Below, in pieces: positions 1 to 7,358 of a stretch of DNA of 41,151 nucleotides (the stretch's first letter is position 1; each line of letters begins with the position of its first letter). Made by a program: the position numbers and the translations under genes. The stretch comes from an uncultured bacterium (lineage in GTDB: Bacteria > Patescibacteriota > Minisyncoccia > Phycocordibacterales > CAIJYI01), in assembly GCA_903824855.1 (NCBI GenBank), contig CAIJYI010000004.1, forward strand, positions 1-41,151, in the 5' to 3' direction. Below the pieces are notes generated by a model, which did not search any database, was not told the DNA's origin, and saw nothing but the letters and a program-made list of their open reading frames with translations.

Positions 1-239
1 TCATTATAGGCGGTTAAAATAACGTAATAATTTGATATATTTCCCATTGTTTTTTATATCTTGTTATCGGTAACATAAACATATCTAGCAAATTTGTCAA
101 ATTTTCCATCGCACGCAAAGATGTACCTTCGCTAATTGATTAAATCGCGCAAAGTGCTTTTTGCAACCCCGGACTACTCTCATAATACTCCCAAAACCGC
201 GCAAGGTATTCCTTCAACCGGTTCAATGTTTCCCCCCCC

Positions 240-300
240 CATCTCCACAATTTTAAAAACCGTTCGCTTGTGGCGAACGGTTTTTAAAATTGTGGAGATG
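240..300. repeat. Perfect 28-bp inverted repeat, 5-base loop
   Basis: Bases 240-267 are the exact reverse complement of 273-300, with loop TTGTG. The inner part (ACCGTTCGC / GCGAACGGT followed by T5) looks like a terminator, and the outer part extends it with CATCTCCACAA and its inverse. The outer sequence resembles the acceptor end of a tRNA or tmRNA lying next to its own inverted copy. That is the arrangement seen behind tRNA-Val and tRNA-Ser in this window. Confidence 0.85.
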
Positions 301-301
301 A

Positions 302-323
302 GCAAGTGACCTGTGTCACTTGC
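302..323. repeat. Perfect 9-bp hairpin
   Basis: GCAAGTGAC and GTCACTTGC flank the loop CTGT. It lies directly between the 28-bp inverted repeat and the inverted T-arm-like segment that starts at 326. Confidence 0.75.
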
Positions 324-324
324 G

Positions 325-431
325 CGGGGGAATCGAAAAGTTTGAGCATGTCGCAGTGAGTCCTGAGCCGCGTCGAAGGACGAAACGAGACGCGAAAACT
401 GTACCGTCCCTGTAAGGGAAGATATCCCCCG
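325..431. repeat. T-arm-like repeat element A
   Basis: Bases 326-337 (GGGGGAATCGAA) are the inverse of a canonical tRNA T-arm (TTCGATTCCCCC). CGGGGGA at 325-331 can pair with TCCCCCG at 425-431, closing a stem over about 93 bases. Inside is the palindrome GTCCTGAG...CGAAGGAC (359-380), a type of repeat common in bacterial genomes. The order and wording (GAAAAGT, GAGC-ATG, GAGACG, CGCGAAAA) resemble the element behind tRNA-Val, but no intact tRNA is visible nearby. Confidence 0.45.
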
Positions 432-475
432 TAAAATAGCGTGCAAAGCACTCAATTCCCAATCGTACCCGACCA

Positions 476-1480
476 TTATTTCTCGCCGATTTTTTCCTTT
501 AGTTCCTTAATTTGCGTTTTTAATTCAATTATTCGGAGTTCCCTATCCACCATAAAAGTGTTCATCGTTTCCAATTCTTTTATTTTTACAACCAATTGTT
601 CTTCCGCGTTTTTTCTCGCGGTTATATCTTCCGTGTGAACAACAAAATACAGCGGTTCATTTGTATTTTTATCACGAACAAGAGCAATGCTTAAATTTAC
701 CCAGACGATATGACCGTCTTTGTGTATGTATCTTTTTTCAATAATTCCATGGTCAATTTCGCCCGATAATATTTTTTTTGAAGTTTCTATACTCAGCTCT
801 TTATCCTCCTCATAGGTAATATCGTTAAATTCATTCTTCAACATTTCTTCTCTCGATAATCCGGTAATTTTACAGAGGGCATTGTTTACCTCCAGCCATT
901 TTCCCTTCGGACAAACCAAAGAAACCCCGACGGTGGAATAATCAAAAATATTTTTAAATTTCTTTGTGCTTTCCTCAATTTTCTTCTCATTTTCTTTACG
1001 TTCGGTGATATCTGTTGTTATCACCACCCAACCGCCCCTTATTAAAGACAATGGGGCTGCTGTAACATTTGTCCAAAGAAGAGATCCGTCTTCTTTAATT
1101 ATTCCAATTTCCTTATTTCTCACAATTCTTTGCTCGAGCACTGCCATATTACTCGGAAATTCTTCCGGTAACATTGGAGAACCATCAGAATGAATATATT
1201 TTCTATTCTGATAGGTACCTTTCATAATATCAGCCGTTGAAATCCCAAGTATCTCTGACAATCTTTCGTTTGTTTCAATAATTTCCCTCTTTTCATTTAA
1301 GATAGAAACTCCGACAGGCAAAACCTCAAAGAGATGGTGCCATTTCGCTTCACTTTCCGCGAGTTCTTTTGAAGTCTTTTCCAACTGAAAATAAGCGTTT
1401 TTGTTTAAGCCAGCTTCAATCTTCAAATTTTTAATTTCTTTCTCAAGATTGCTTTTAATTTTTATATCATCATCCGCCAT
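476..1480 (-). CDS. Tandem PAS-domain sensory protein without kinase domain
   Basis: A soluble protein of 334 residues with two PAS/PAC modules (about residues 45-165 and 172-290), each ending in the usual DIT-ER/DITARK PAC tail. Coiled-coil stretches sit at the N-terminus (about 5-45) and C-terminus (about 290-334). There is no HisKA, HATPase, GGDEF or other output domain. It is the last gene of a three-gene operon, 8 bases behind the receiver protein, so it probably feeds a signal to the MASE1 kinase or the receiver, perhaps by coiled-coil contact. The ligand cannot be told from sequence. The start at 1480 has no Shine-Dalgarno site, only an A/T-rich leader. Confidence 0.85.
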   Translation of the reverse strand: MADDDIKIKSNLEKEIKNLKIEAGLNKNAYFQLEKTSKELAESEAKWHHLFEVLPVGVSILNEKREIIETNERLSEILGISTADIMKGTYQNRKYIHSDGSPMLPEEFPSNMAVLEQRIVRNKEIGIIKEDGSLLWTNVTAAPLSLIRGGWVVITTDITERKENEKKIEESTKKFKNIFDYSTVGVSLVCPKGKWLEVNNALCKITGLSREEMLKNEFNDITYEEDKELSIETSKKILSGEIDHGIIEKRYIHKDGHIVWVNLSIALVRDKNTNEPLYFVVHTEDITARKNAEEQLVVKIKELETMNTFMVDRELRIIELKTQIKELKEKIGEK

Positions 1481-1488
1481 ATATTTTT

Positions 1489-1872
1489 TTATTTATTTTC
1501 CATTGCTTTTTTAACACGTGCGATAAAATCCTCGCGATCAAATGGTTTCTTTATATAATCTTTAATTCCTGCATCCAGAAGTTCTTTTATTTTATTTTCA
1601 GGCAAATCAAGAATCGTTAGAAAAATTACTTTGTAATCCGGTTTTATTGTTCCGATACGATTGAAAAGTTCCCATCCTGACATATCCGGCATCATGATAT
1701 CGAGAATCAGTAAGTCAAAACCGTCTTTCTCGATTTGAGTTAAGGCATATTCACCCCTCGTTTCGCTGACGACGTCGTATCCTTCAGATTCTAAAATTGT
1801 CTTTACGACTTCAAGAATATCATGTTCATCGTCGACATGGAGTATTCTTTTTTTCTTGATTTCATTTTCCAT
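1489..1872 (-). CDS. Single-domain response regulator (receiver)
   Basis: This 127-residue protein is a complete CheY-like receiver and nothing more. Acidic pocket Asp14-Asp15, phosphoacceptor Asp58 (LLILDIMMPD), switch Thr86 and Lys109 (YIKKPF) are all present. With no DNA-binding or enzymatic output it must act by protein contact. It sits 11 bases behind the histidine kinase gene and 8 before the tandem-PAS gene, so the three are surely co-transcribed and the kinase is its likely phosphodonor. Initiation is SD-less in an A/T-rich gap. Confidence 0.93.
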   Translation of the reverse strand: MENEIKKKRILHVDDEHDILEVVKTILESEGYDVVSETRGEYALTQIEKDGFDLLILDIMMPDMSGWELFNRIGTIKPDYKVIFLTILDLPENKIKELLDAGIKDYIKKPFDREDFIARVKKAMENK

Positions 1873-1883
1873 ATATTTATTAT

Positions 1884-3614
1884 TTATTTAATTGGCAACG
1901 CAAAACTAACAGTTGTTCCTTTTCCTTCCCCCTCGCTTGAAATCCACATATTTCCCTGGTGGGCTTCGATGAGTCCTTTGCAAATAGAAAGGCCTAGCCC
2001 GTTTCCGCGAATTTTTCTGTTGAGATCACTATCCACTTGAAAAAATGGCTCAGATATTTTTTCAATATTTTTCAAATTGAGACCGATGCCATTATCTTGT
2101 ACTGAAACAATAATATATTTCGCATTTCTTTTTACTGAGACAAAGACTTTTCCGCCCTCCGGTGTAAACTTTAGGGCATTATCAAGAAGATTTCGAAGAA
2201 CCTGTTCTATTTTTTGAGGGTCAATTTTTATCATCGGTAACTGTGGAATATGGAAAACCATAAGAGTTATATCTTTTTGACGAAAAACAACCATATAAGA
2301 TTCCACTACGTTTTCGATAATACGAGCAAGATCAACACTTTGCATAGATAAGAGCATCTTTCCTGAACGAATTTTTGTAACATCAAGAACGTCGGAAGCA
2401 AGCAATCTGAGCGATTCCTCGTTTCGAAGAATCATCTGTACGGCATTTAGTTGTTCCGGCTTGAGAGATCCGTGTTCTCCGGCAAGCAATAATTGCGCTT
2501 GTGCTTTTATGGGGACTAATGGCGTTTTTAACTCATGTAGCGTTATGGAAAGGTAATCATCTATCAACTTATCTTTTTCCTTCAGTTTTTTAAAAATAGT
2601 GCTTAAGATGAGACTTGAAAAAACAATGACGAAAATAAATATTTGCACCGAGAAAACATTTTGTTCCGACGAGCTTTGTGAAAATGCAAAAATGCCATAT
2701 CCTCTAATCGTGCCAGTGATAGCAATAATGGAAATTAATAAAAGCCCGCTTATCATTTCTTTCGGAGTAAATCTGAGAGCAAAAAAAATCAATAAAGGAA
2801 ACAACATATAATTTCGCAATAAAGGATTTTCAGCAATTGTGAACGGCCCAAAAAGCAAACCGGAAAAAACAACAAGCAAAATGAAGATAAAGATTTTTTC
2901 AACCTTACTCAATAAAGATTTTTTTTCTCCGTTATTTTTAACGGTTATCCAATTAACGATAAATGGCGTAATGAGGATAATACTTTCTCCATTGGTTAAA
3001 ATTTCTCCAAGCCAGCTTTTTACAAACGCCGCGCTGAAAAAAAATAACGAGAGCGAAGCATCAAATGCCGCCGTCACCGCAATGACAATAATAGCTACAA
3101 AAAAAAGAGAATAAATTTCTCTTGTGGACTCAAATGTTATTTTACCATGACAGAAATAAGTAAAGACCGTAGCACAAAGCACGGTCTCAAACACTCCGGA
3201 TAATGAAAAACTAAGACTTGCAACAGGTGTAAATCCTCCTGCCCAAGTAATCAAAGTACTCAATAAGAAAATAAGTAAAGAGAGTTTAAGCCACCTCTCT
3301 TTAGGATTAAGAAGAAATACTGCCAGAGCAAACCCGCTAACGGGCCAGAGAGCAGAAAGTCCGTTGCTCCATACGGTAAAATAAATACCCAATTGATACA
3401 CCAAAGCATAGGCAACGGCGATGATGAAAAATCCGAAGAGTTCCTGAGATAAAGAGAGTTTTTCTGATTCCTCCGGAAAAATGCACATACGAAGTTTGTC
3501 TGCAATACGTCGAAAAAAAGATTTTTCAACCGGAGATTTTTCACCGATTATCGAGAAGATGTCAATATTTTCCGTGTCTTTTTCTGAAGCGGAATGAAAA
3601 GATTTTTTTTCCAT
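1884..3614 (-). CDS. MASE1-domain membrane sensor histidine kinase
   Basis: 576 residues. An N-terminal cytoplasmic stretch is followed by a MASE1-type integral membrane sensor (about residues 58-330, eight or more hydrophobic segments, with the conserved WPVSGFALA stretch). Then come a short linker and a complete kinase core: H-box with His360 (ITLHELKTP), N-box with Asn479 (LLDNALK), G1 box DNGIG (507-511) and G2 box GNGLGL (537-542). It should autophosphorylate His360 and pass phosphate to the receiver encoded next. MASE1 ligands are unknown. A -10-like TATAAT lies at 3648-3653, giving a short leader without an SD site. Confidence 0.93.
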   Translation of the reverse strand: MEKKSFHSASEKDTENIDIFSIIGEKSPVEKSFFRRIADKLRMCIFPEESEKLSLSQELFGFFIIAVAYALVYQLGIYFTVWSNGLSALWPVSGFALAVFLLNPKERWLKLSLLIFLLSTLITWAGGFTPVASLSFSLSGVFETVLCATVFTYFCHGKITFESTREIYSLFFVAIIVIAVTAAFDASLSLFFFSAAFVKSWLGEILTNGESIILITPFIVNWITVKNNGEKKSLLSKVEKIFIFILLVVFSGLLFGPFTIAENPLLRNYMLFPLLIFFALRFTPKEMISGLLLISIIAITGTIRGYGIFAFSQSSSEQNVFSVQIFIFVIVFSSLILSTIFKKLKEKDKLIDDYLSITLHELKTPLVPIKAQAQLLLAGEHGSLKPEQLNAVQMILRNEESLRLLASDVLDVTKIRSGKMLLSMQSVDLARIIENVVESYMVVFRQKDITLMVFHIPQLPMIKIDPQKIEQVLRNLLDNALKFTPEGGKVFVSVKRNAKYIIVSVQDNGIGLNLKNIEKISEPFFQVDSDLNRKIRGNGLGLSICKGLIEAHQGNMWISSEGEGKGTTVSFALPIK

Positions 3615-3647
3615 AACTTAAATTGAAATTTACAAATCGATAATATT

Positions 3648-3653
3648 ATTATA
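3648..3653 (-). promoter_or_regulatory. Putative -10 box of the kinase operon
   Basis: TATAAT on the minus strand, 34 bases before the kinase ATG. No clear -35 hexamer at 17 bases. Confidence 0.4.
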
Positions 3654-3741
3654 TCGCTATTGCCTTAAAAGCAACAGGTAAACATGTGGATATTACCTCT
3701 TTAAACAATCACAAAAAAGCTCTTCCCTTCTTTGGTAAAAA

Positions 3742-3767
3742 AAGGTATGAATAAGGGCAGATACCTT
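3742..3767 (+). other. Short hairpin in leader of aminopeptidase gene
   Basis: AAGGTAT (3742-3748) pairs with ATACCTT (3761-3767) around a 12-base loop, just upstream of the AGGGGGA ribosome binding site at 3781-3787. It could be a small leader structure, but no regulatory role can be shown. Confidence 0.3.
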
Positions 3768-3792
3768 CTTTGAAAATTACAGGGGGAACCCG

Positions 3793-4869
3793 ATGAATAT
3801 CTTAAAAAAATGGCGCATTGTTTCAATCGTCATATTTATTACCACTCTCATTCTTCTCGGCTCGTGCGCATCAATTACCGGCCCCGCCTATTACTCACAC
3901 ATGATAGCGGGCGAGGCGAAAATTCTTGTTGCGAGCACTCCCATCTCCAAACTTCTCGCTGATAAAACCATCCCTAATGAATTGAGGCGAAATCTGCAAC
4001 ATGTACAAGAAATGCGAGATTTTGCCGTATACGAACTCGGACTTCCAAAGACCGATAGCTACACCTCCTACTCAGACACAGGTCGTGAATTCGCCGCATG
4101 GGTAGTTACCGCGACACCGGAATTTTCTGTGAATCCGAAAATGTGGTGCCATCCGATTGCGGGCTGTTTTTCCTATCTTGGTTTTTTTGATAAAGACCGT
4201 GCAATACAGGCGCAACAAACCCTCATTCATCAAAAATATGACGTATCTATACGCGGATCAGTCGCATATTCTACGGTAGGTTGGTTCTCAGATCCCGTCC
4301 TAAATACTGTTTTCAGGTACTCCGACGCTTCGCTGGCGGGAACGATTTTTCATGAGATTTCTCACGAAAGGGTTCGCATTAATGATGACCCGACTTATAG
4401 AGAATCATTTGCCAGCTTCGTTGGAAAAATGGGCCAATATCTTTGGATGAAAAAACACAACGACGGAGAATCGGCTGAAAAATTTCTCATAAAATCCGAA
4501 CGCAATTTACAATTCGCAAAATTGCTTTCAAAGACAAGAAAAGAACTCCGGTCATTGTACAAAAAAGACATTCCCGAAGAAACTATGCGCCGAATGAAAG
4601 CAGAAACAATATCAAAAATGAGAGAACGATATTCGGAACTGGCGAAAACATGGGACGGATATCCTGATTACTCAACATGGATAGCCGGGCCACACAATAA
4701 TGCCGACATTGCGGGTGAGGATGAATATAATAGTCTTATCCCCTTTTTCCAAAAATTATTTGATCTTTCTCATCAGAAGTTCCCTGCGTTTTATGCGAGA
4801 GCTGAAGCCATCGCAAATCTTCCAAAGATAGAACGATATATTGAAATAGAAAAAATAATGGCAAAATAG
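3793..4869 (+). CDS. Predicted lipoprotein zinc aminopeptidase (COG4324 family)
   Basis: 358 residues, about the normal length for this family (putative aminopeptidase, PF10023). The N-terminus is a lipoprotein signal: basic start, hydrophobic core and lipobox L-G-S-C with Cys25 as the lipidated residue. The zincin motif HEISH (187-191) gives two zinc ligands and the catalytic Glu188, and Glu204 in YRESFASF is the likely third ligand. It is probably anchored on the outer face of the membrane. The start follows a good SD (AGGGGGA, 5-base gap). It stands alone with its own terminator. Substrates are unknown. The family is common in Proteobacteria, so transfer is possible but not shown. Confidence 0.85.
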   Translation: MNILKKWRIVSIVIFITTLILLGSCASITGPAYYSHMIAGEAKILVASTPISKLLADKTIPNELRRNLQHVQEMRDFAVYELGLPKTDSYTSYSDTGREFAAWVVTATPEFSVNPKMWCHPIAGCFSYLGFFDKDRAIQAQQTLIHQKYDVSIRGSVAYSTVGWFSDPVLNTVFRYSDASLAGTIFHEISHERVRINDDPTYRESFASFVGKMGQYLWMKKHNDGESAEKFLIKSERNLQFAKLLSKTRKELRSLYKKDIPEETMRRMKAETISKMRERYSELAKTWDGYPDYSTWIAGPHNNADIAGEDEYNSLIPFFQKLFDLSHQKFPAFYARAEAIANLPKIERYIEIEKIMAK

Positions 4870-4885
4870 AAAATGCCCAAAATAA

Positions 4886-4923
4886 AATCCCGCGATGACT
4901 CAGTCATTGCGGGATTCTTTTTT
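4886..4923 (+). terminator. Rho-independent terminator
   Basis: AATCCCGC...GCGGGATT stem extended by ATGA/TCAT, followed by CTTTTTTT. It ends the aminopeptidase transcript. Confidence 0.85.
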
Positions 4924-5092
4924 GCTATTTCTTTGCTCCTTTTTTTGGTTTTTTCACCTCTTTTCTTTTGTCTTGTCCTTTTGCCATAAAAAATAAATTT
5001 TATCGCTAATAAATACTCTTCTATAAAATAGTATACCATCAAATATTTTATAAGTGAAATTGCGGTATCTTCTCCTTCACTGTATATTATCA

Positions 5093-5185
5093 CGCCTCCG
5101 TTCTTCATCCCGTGCCACGACACGGGATCCATGTACGCACACAACAAACATGGATTCCATCTCGCGGGATGGAATGACAAACGGG
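5093..5185. repeat. REP-like palindromic repeat, copy 1
   Basis: Contains CCCGTG/CACGGG and ATTCCAT/ATGGAAT hairpins plus the phrase GGATTCCA...CGCGGGATGGAATGAC. This type of intergenic repeat is widespread in bacteria. A shorter relative with the same phrase order lies at 6994-7052. It is non-coding although an open frame crosses it. Confidence 0.6.
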
Positions 5186-5210
5186 GTTTCAATCGTTATC
5201 TCGAAGTTGC

Positions 5211-5239
5211 TTGACAAATCCACTAATCGGATATATTGT
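5211..5239 (+). promoter_or_regulatory. Promoter of alanine dehydrogenase
   Basis: TTGACA (5211-5216), 17-base spacer, TATTGT (5234-5239). The leader to the start codon is about 60 bases. Confidence 0.75.
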
Positions 5240-5307
5240 GATTTCGGTAGGAAGTTCTTTTATATTAAAGAATTTTATTCAATTTCATAACCCGAAAGGA
5301 GGGTGTG

Positions 5308-6456
5308 ATGAAGATAGGTGTTCCAAAAGAAATAAAAACTAACGAAAACCGGGTAGGTGTTACCCCAGCAGGTGTAGAAGCTCTCGTTTCAGCCGGCCAT
5401 CAACTTTTTGTTGAAACCGGTGCTGGACTTGGCAGTGGTTTCAGTGACGAAAGTTACGTTGAAGCCGGAGCCGTAATAATGAGAACTGCGGATGGAGTCT
5501 GGAAAATCGCGGATATGATTATCAAAGTCAAAGAACCGATTGCCGTAGAATGGCCTCGCATGAAAAAAAACCAAGTGATATTCACTTACTTTCATTTTGC
5601 CGCGGATAAGAAATTAACCGAAGCGCATTTGAAATCAGGCGCAATATGCATCGCCTACGAAACTGTTGAACTCGAAAATCATGAGCTTCCTCTTTTGACT
5701 CCTATGTCAGAAGTGGCTGGACGTCTCGCAACTCAAGAAGGTGCGAAATATCTGGAAAAACTGTATGGCGGACGCGGTGTGCTCTTAGGTGGCGTTACCG
5801 GTGTTCCTCCTGCGAAAGTTGTCGTTTTAGGCGGTGGTATCGTCGGATATAATGCGGCTGAAGTTGCTTTGGGAATGGGTGCAAGTGTTACCATTCTTGA
5901 TAACTCACTTCCCCGTTTGAGACATCTGCACGAAGTTATGCCACGAGCACGCGGAGTTTTCTCTAATCGTGCCAACATCCTGAAAGAAATTCGCGACGCT
6001 GATTTAGTCGTCGGAGCAATTCTAATTCCGGGAGCGGCAGCACCAAAACTTATCAGACGAGAAGATTTAGCTCTGATGAAACAAGGTTCTGTACTCGTTG
6101 ACGTAGCTGTTGACCAAGGCGGTTGTATTGAAACAATTCATGCAACCACCCATCAAGATCCTGTGTATACCGTTGATGGAATTATCCATTACGGTGTAGC
6201 GAATATGCCGGGCGCAGTGCCTCGCACCTCCACTTTGGCTCTGACCAATGCAACACTTCCTTATGCTTTGCTTTTGGCAAACAAAGGATGGAAATTGGCT
6301 CTTGCAGAAAACGAAGCACTTCTTAAAGGCTTGAACGTGGTATACGGAAATGTTACCTACAAAGCCGTTGCCGATGCGTTTGGAATGGAATATATTCCAC
6401 CCGAAAAATTTATCGGACCAGAGAAAGAAATAGAAGATTTCTTGAGTATTCAATAG
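5308..6456 (+). CDS. ald: Alanine dehydrogenase
   Basis: 382 residues, near the usual 370. It interconverts L-alanine and pyruvate plus ammonia with NAD+/NADH in the cytoplasm. Substrate residues Arg15, Lys75 (IKVKEP) and His96 (YFHF) are present. The Rossmann glycine loop VLGGGIVGYNAA follows at about 175, and the family's C-terminal stretch ANMPGAVPRTST is intact. I chose ATG 5308 rather than GTG 5305 because the SD (AAAGGAGGG, 5295-5303) leaves only one base before the GTG. It is a single-gene unit with its own promoter and terminator. It could supply ammonia and pyruvate or reoxidise NADH during fermentation. Confidence 0.95.
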   Translation: MKIGVPKEIKTNENRVGVTPAGVEALVSAGHQLFVETGAGLGSGFSDESYVEAGAVIMRTADGVWKIADMIIKVKEPIAVEWPRMKKNQVIFTYFHFAADKKLTEAHLKSGAICIAYETVELENHELPLLTPMSEVAGRLATQEGAKYLEKLYGGRGVLLGGVTGVPPAKVVVLGGGIVGYNAAEVALGMGASVTILDNSLPRLRHLHEVMPRARGVFSNRANILKEIRDADLVVGAILIPGAAAPKLIRREDLALMKQGSVLVDVAVDQGGCIETIHATTHQDPVYTVDGIIHYGVANMPGAVPRTSTLALTNATLPYALLLANKGWKLALAENEALLKGLNVVYGNVTYKAVADAFGMEYIPPEKFIGPEKEIEDFLSIQ

Positions 6457-6463
6457 TATTTAA

Positions 6464-6503
6464 AATGGCGTCACGATTACTTCGTGACGCCATTCTTTTT
6501 TTT
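6464..6503. terminator. Terminator between convergent genes
   Basis: A perfect 13-bp stem AATGGCGTCACGA / TCGTGACGCCATT with T8 downstream on the plus strand. It separates ald from the convergent minus-strand membrane gene and overlaps its last bases. Confidence 0.9.
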
Positions 6504-6957
6504 AGTGAAGGGTTGAACAATAATAGAGCAAGGTCGCAATCGGGATAAAGATAAAATAATCTCTCGGAGCAAACCACCACCAATGTCTTTCGTGCCACCA
6601 GATAAACTTTTTCTTAAATTTTGTTATACCGAAAGCGGGATTAAGAAGAAACCACATGAAATCTTCGACTACCCATATATAGAAAATAAACGATAAAAGT
6701 TGCAATTCTATTTTCCAACTCCACGAAACAAAAACAAATACAATGTGCAAGAGAGAAAAAACAAAAGTCTGCACCCAGAGATGATAGCCGGTAAGCTCCC
6801 TTCCTCCCGCCAAAAGACGGCTTAAGACGTGATCTTTCGAAATACGCCATGTCGGCAAATCATCCGCCCAACCCTTCTCTCCTTCTATTTCGATTTCCAT
6901 TTTGGCAAAGCAAAAACTTGCCCAAAACATTACCGCAAAAAATAATAACGTATGCAT
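6502..6957 (-). CDS. Small integral membrane protein, unknown function
   Basis: 151 residues from the ATG at 6957, beginning MHTLLFF. Four hydrophobic segments are visible: N-terminal, about 60-75, about 85-105 and C-terminal. Between the third and fourth is a striking aromatic/basic stretch, WWHERHWWWF. I cannot assign it to a family. An in-frame ATG 15 bases upstream is rejected because those codons are the promoter: TATACT (6964-6969) sits 6 bases before ATG 6957, so the message is probably leaderless. Its neighbours give no functional hint. Confidence 0.65.
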   Translation of the reverse strand: MHTLLFFAVMFWASFCFAKMEIEIEGEKGWADDLPTWRISKDHVLSRLLAGGRELTGYHLWVQTFVFSLLHIVFVFVSWSWKIELQLLSFIFYIWVVEDFMWFLLNPAFGITKFKKKFIWWHERHWWWFAPRDYFIFIPIATLLYYCSTLH

Positions 6958-6963
6958 GAATAT

Positions 6964-6969
6964 AGTATA
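6964..6969 (-). promoter_or_regulatory. -10 box, leaderless start
   Basis: TATACT exactly 6 bases before the ATG at 6957. It decides the start of the membrane protein. Confidence 0.65.
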
Positions 6970-6993
6970 CAAGAAAACGATTTCGTCGTCATC

Positions 6994-7052
6994 TCAGGCC
7001 TGACCCGAGATCCACGTCACTACACCCGGATTCCAGCTCGCGGAATAAAATG
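6994..7052. repeat. REP-like palindromic repeat, copy 2
   Basis: Carries GACCCGAGATCCACGTC and then GGATTCCAGCTCGCGGAA, the same order of phrases as the copy at 5093-5185 but decayed. Confidence 0.45.
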
Positions 7053-7085
7053 ATGGACTTGGGTCAGAAATGAAGTGAACCATCA

Positions 7086-7114
7086 TTGACTTTTTTCGTA
7101 AACTGTACCATGAT
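7086..7114 (+). promoter_or_regulatory. Promoter of 51-residue gene
   Basis: TTGACT (7086-7091), 17-base spacer, CATGAT (7109-7114). About 35 bases of leader before the SD. Confidence 0.5.
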
Positions 7115-7154
7115 GTAAAAAGGATGTTGTTCTTATAACCAAGGAGGTGTAGCA

Positions 7155-7310
7155 ATGTTTCCGGCACACGAATCAAAAAAAACCCTTCCCCCATGGCCAT
7201 ATCAATCCATGGAACGATGGCTCAAAGCGAGAGTAGAACCTCTTAAGAAAAAAAACGATAAACCTTTCTATCCTGATTTTGATAACGACGTATTTGCGGG
7301 GGTTTTATAA
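7155..7310 (+). CDS. 51-residue protein of unknown function
   Basis: A short gene supported by signals rather than homology. It has a near-perfect SD (AAGGAGGTG, 7141-7149), a spacing of 5 before ATG, a TTGACT/CATGAT promoter upstream and a terminator right behind the TAA. The product is soluble, rich in Pro, Lys and aromatic residues (PPWPYQSMERWLK, then KPFYPDFDNDVF). No membrane segment or known motif is present. The strong ribosome site suggests high expression. It sits alone between two minus-strand genes. Confidence 0.65.
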   Translation: MFPAHESKKTLPPWPYQSMERWLKARVEPLKKKNDKPFYPDFDNDVFAGVL

Positions 7311-7320
7311 TCTCCACATA

Positions 7321-7355
7321 AAAAGACCCGGAATTCCCGGGTCTTTATTTTTTCA
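7321..7355. terminator. Bidirectional terminator
   Basis: AAAGACCCGG / CCGGGTCTTT stem with T-rich flanks on both strands. It serves the small plus-strand gene and the convergent ftsX. Confidence 0.85.
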
Positions 7356-7358
7356 TTT

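Larger units (their letters stand above)
1..475. other. Gene-free region rich in hairpins
   Basis: No convincing gene is visible here. The stretch holds a run of nine C (232-240), a perfect 28-base inverted repeat, a second perfect hairpin and a repeat-like segment with an imperfect GTCCTGAG...CGAAGGAC palindrome, each listed separately. Bases 1-180 are AT-rich and I see only a 32-codon minus-strand frame, which I did not accept. Confidence 0.6.

Noticed and set aside
14-109. 32-codon minus-strand frame at the window edge
   Set aside because: Short, with no SD or -10 box. It could be a gene remnant, but nothing supports expression.
180-476. 98-codon minus-strand frame across the hairpin region
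   Set aside because: It runs through a perfect 28-bp inverted repeat, a nine-C run and a REP-like palindrome; the peptide is composed of repeat-derived sequence with no start signals.
3690-3792. Riboswitch before the aminopeptidase gene
   Set aside because: Only a single 7-bp hairpin is visible; no match to a riboswitch core that I recognise.
4791-5192. Minus-strand frame behind the aminopeptidase gene
   Set aside because: It crosses the aminopeptidase terminator and overlaps the end of the real gene.
5054-5290. Plus-strand frame across the REP-like repeat
   Set aside because: It overlaps the ald promoter and is built from palindromic repeat sequence.
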